Assembly (NCBI RefSeq): GCF_039534915.1
Contig: NZ_BAAAWE010000001.1
Location: 186,001 to 250,000 of the forward strand
Reading direction: 5' to 3'
Length of the DNA stretch: 64,000 nt
Source: Streptomyces roseofulvus
Lineage (GTDB): Bacteria > Actinomycetota > Actinomycetes > Streptomycetales > Streptomycetaceae
The notes under the pieces were generated by a model. The model was not told the DNA's origin, searched no databases, and saw only the letters and a program-made list of their open reading frames with translations. The position numbers were made by a program, and so were the translations under genes. Below are positions 63,368-64,000 of this stretch, piece by piece. The first letter of the stretch is position 1; each line of letters opens with the position of its first letter.

Positions 63368-64000
63368 GTGGATTTCCCCCGTGCTCTTCGCGAGCACCGC
63401 GCCCGCCGCCGCCTGAGCCAGCTCGACCTCGCGCTGCGGGCGGGCACCACCCAGCGCCACCTCAGTTTCATCGAGTCCGGGAGGTCCGCTCCCGGCCGGA
63501 ACATGGTCGTGCGCCTGGCCGACTCGATGGACCTGCCCCTCCGGGAGCGCAACGATCTGCTGCTGCGGGCCGGCTACGCCCCTGCCCACCCGGAGACCCC
63601 GCTCGACGGACCGGCCCTGGCGCCCGTGCGCACGGCCCTCGATCACATCCTTCGCGGACACCTTCCCTACCCGGCGCTGGTCGTCGAGGGCGGAGGCGGC
63701 CTCATCGCCGCCAACGCCGCTTTCGACCTGCTCGCCGAGGGCGCCGCCCCTGAACTCCTCGGGCCGGGCACGAACGTCTACCGGCTTGCCCTGCATCCCC
63801 GGGGCATCGCGCCCCGTGTCCTGAACCTCGCCGAATGGGCGCGCCACGTCCTGGCCCGCCTCGGCCACCTGGCGGAGCTCCGCGACGAGCTCGCCGGATA
63901 CGTCCCCGCCCCGGACCCGTCCGGGACGGCCCTCGGGTTCGCGGTGCCGCTGCGCCTGCGCTCTCCGTACGGCGAACTCCGCCTCATGACGACCGTCACG
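63368..64000 (+). CDS. XRE-family regulator with MmyB-like ligand domain (cut by window end)
   Basis: GTG 63368 opens a frame that stays open to the window edge, at least 211 residues. The helix-turn-helix is in REHRARRRLSQLDLALRAGT then TQRHLSFIESGRSAPGRNMV. After a linker (LLLRAGYAPAHPETPL) comes the MmyB-like ligand-binding domain: HLPYPALVVEGGGGLIAANA, FDLLAEGAAPELLGPGTNVY, LALHPRGIAPRVLNLAEWAR. Such proteins bind small molecules, perhaps fatty acids. It is divergent from the LLM oxidoreductase, its probable target. The C-terminal end lies outside the window. Confidence 0.9.
   Translation, partial: MDFPRALREHRARRRLSQLDLALRAGTTQRHLSFIESGRSAPGRNMVVRLADSMDLPLRERNDLLLRAGYAPAHPETPLDGPALAPVRTALDHILRGHLPYPALVVEGGGGLIAANAAFDLLAEGAAPELLGPGTNVYRLALHPRGIAPRVLNLAEWARHVLARLGHLAELRDELAGYVPAPDPSGTALGFAVPLRLRSPYGELRLMTTVT

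Noticed and set aside
61397..63868. 823-residue minus-strand frame
   Set aside because: It mixes antisense of the helicase relic with an out-of-frame reading of the LLM gene.

Overview
The window looks like a Streptomyces chromosome. GC is very high with strong third-position GC bias, GTG and TTG starts and 4-base ATGA/GTGA overlaps are common, and many families are typical of the genus (GlxA-type regulators, SLOG protein, F420-type LLM enzyme, helicase-associated-domain protein, chromosomal kdp locus). The number of broken insertion sequences (ISL3, IS5, IS110, IS256 and IS630 types), an integrase remnant, and a decayed helicase-associated-domain gene suggest an accessory or chromosome-arm region. 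That placement is an inference.

Layout. 0-2.7 kb: a TetR regulator and a quinone-oxidoreductase-like gene with three copies of one palindromic operator, then two small hypotheticals. 3.2-9 kb: an ISL3 fragment, then a coherent persulfide/sulfite detoxification locus: MFS transporter, rhodanese, CstB-like persulfide dioxygenase-rhodanese fusion, membrane rhodanese, TauE exporter and a CstR-type repressor, with four near-identical operators. 9-13.7 kb: a GlxA-type regulator divergent from an imine-reductase-like gene with a palindrome between them, a glycosyltransferase pseudogene, a flavoprotein and a SLOG protein. 13.9-18 kb: a lipoprotein, a tRNA-like element, a 413-aa orphan and a dead IS110 copy. 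18-22 kb: a hexapeptide-repeat protein, an SCO6745-like protein divergent from a LysR regulator, a PPOX-like protein and a small membrane protein.

22-35 kb is a potassium region: truncated kdpD, kdpE, kdpC, kdpB, kdpA, kdpF and a 27-aa ORF coupled to kdpF; a broken DUF4118 (KdpD-like membrane domain) gene; two APC-superfamily transporters, the second resembling the KimA type; and a Ser/Thr kinase. Direct repeats of TTGACGC with about 11-bp period lie upstream of kdpF, the DUF4118 remnant and the KimA-like gene. They are candidate KdpE boxes.

35-45 kb: secreted proteins and lipoproteins, a minus-strand run MFS exporter, alpha/beta hydrolase, AMP-dependent ligase, a poly-gamma-glutamate hydrolase, and a secreted protein of three WxC repeats. 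45-64 kb is gene-poor and decayed: frameshifted genes, a lexA fragment, IS256, GNAT, an orphan barstar beside an integrase remnant, an ISL3 C-terminal fragment, an aldo/keto reductase plus SRPBCC pair with a palindromic operator and a broken MarR gene, a YjdF-like membrane protein, a secreted beta-trefoil-like protein, a frameshifted erythromycin-esterase-like gene, a frameshifted S1-domain gene, a helicase-associated-domain pseudogene, and an LLM oxidoreductase divergent from an XRE regulator cut by the window edge.

Several otherwise well-preserved genes are broken by one base. Part of the decay may therefore be sequencing error, and those calls need reads or a relative's genome to settle.
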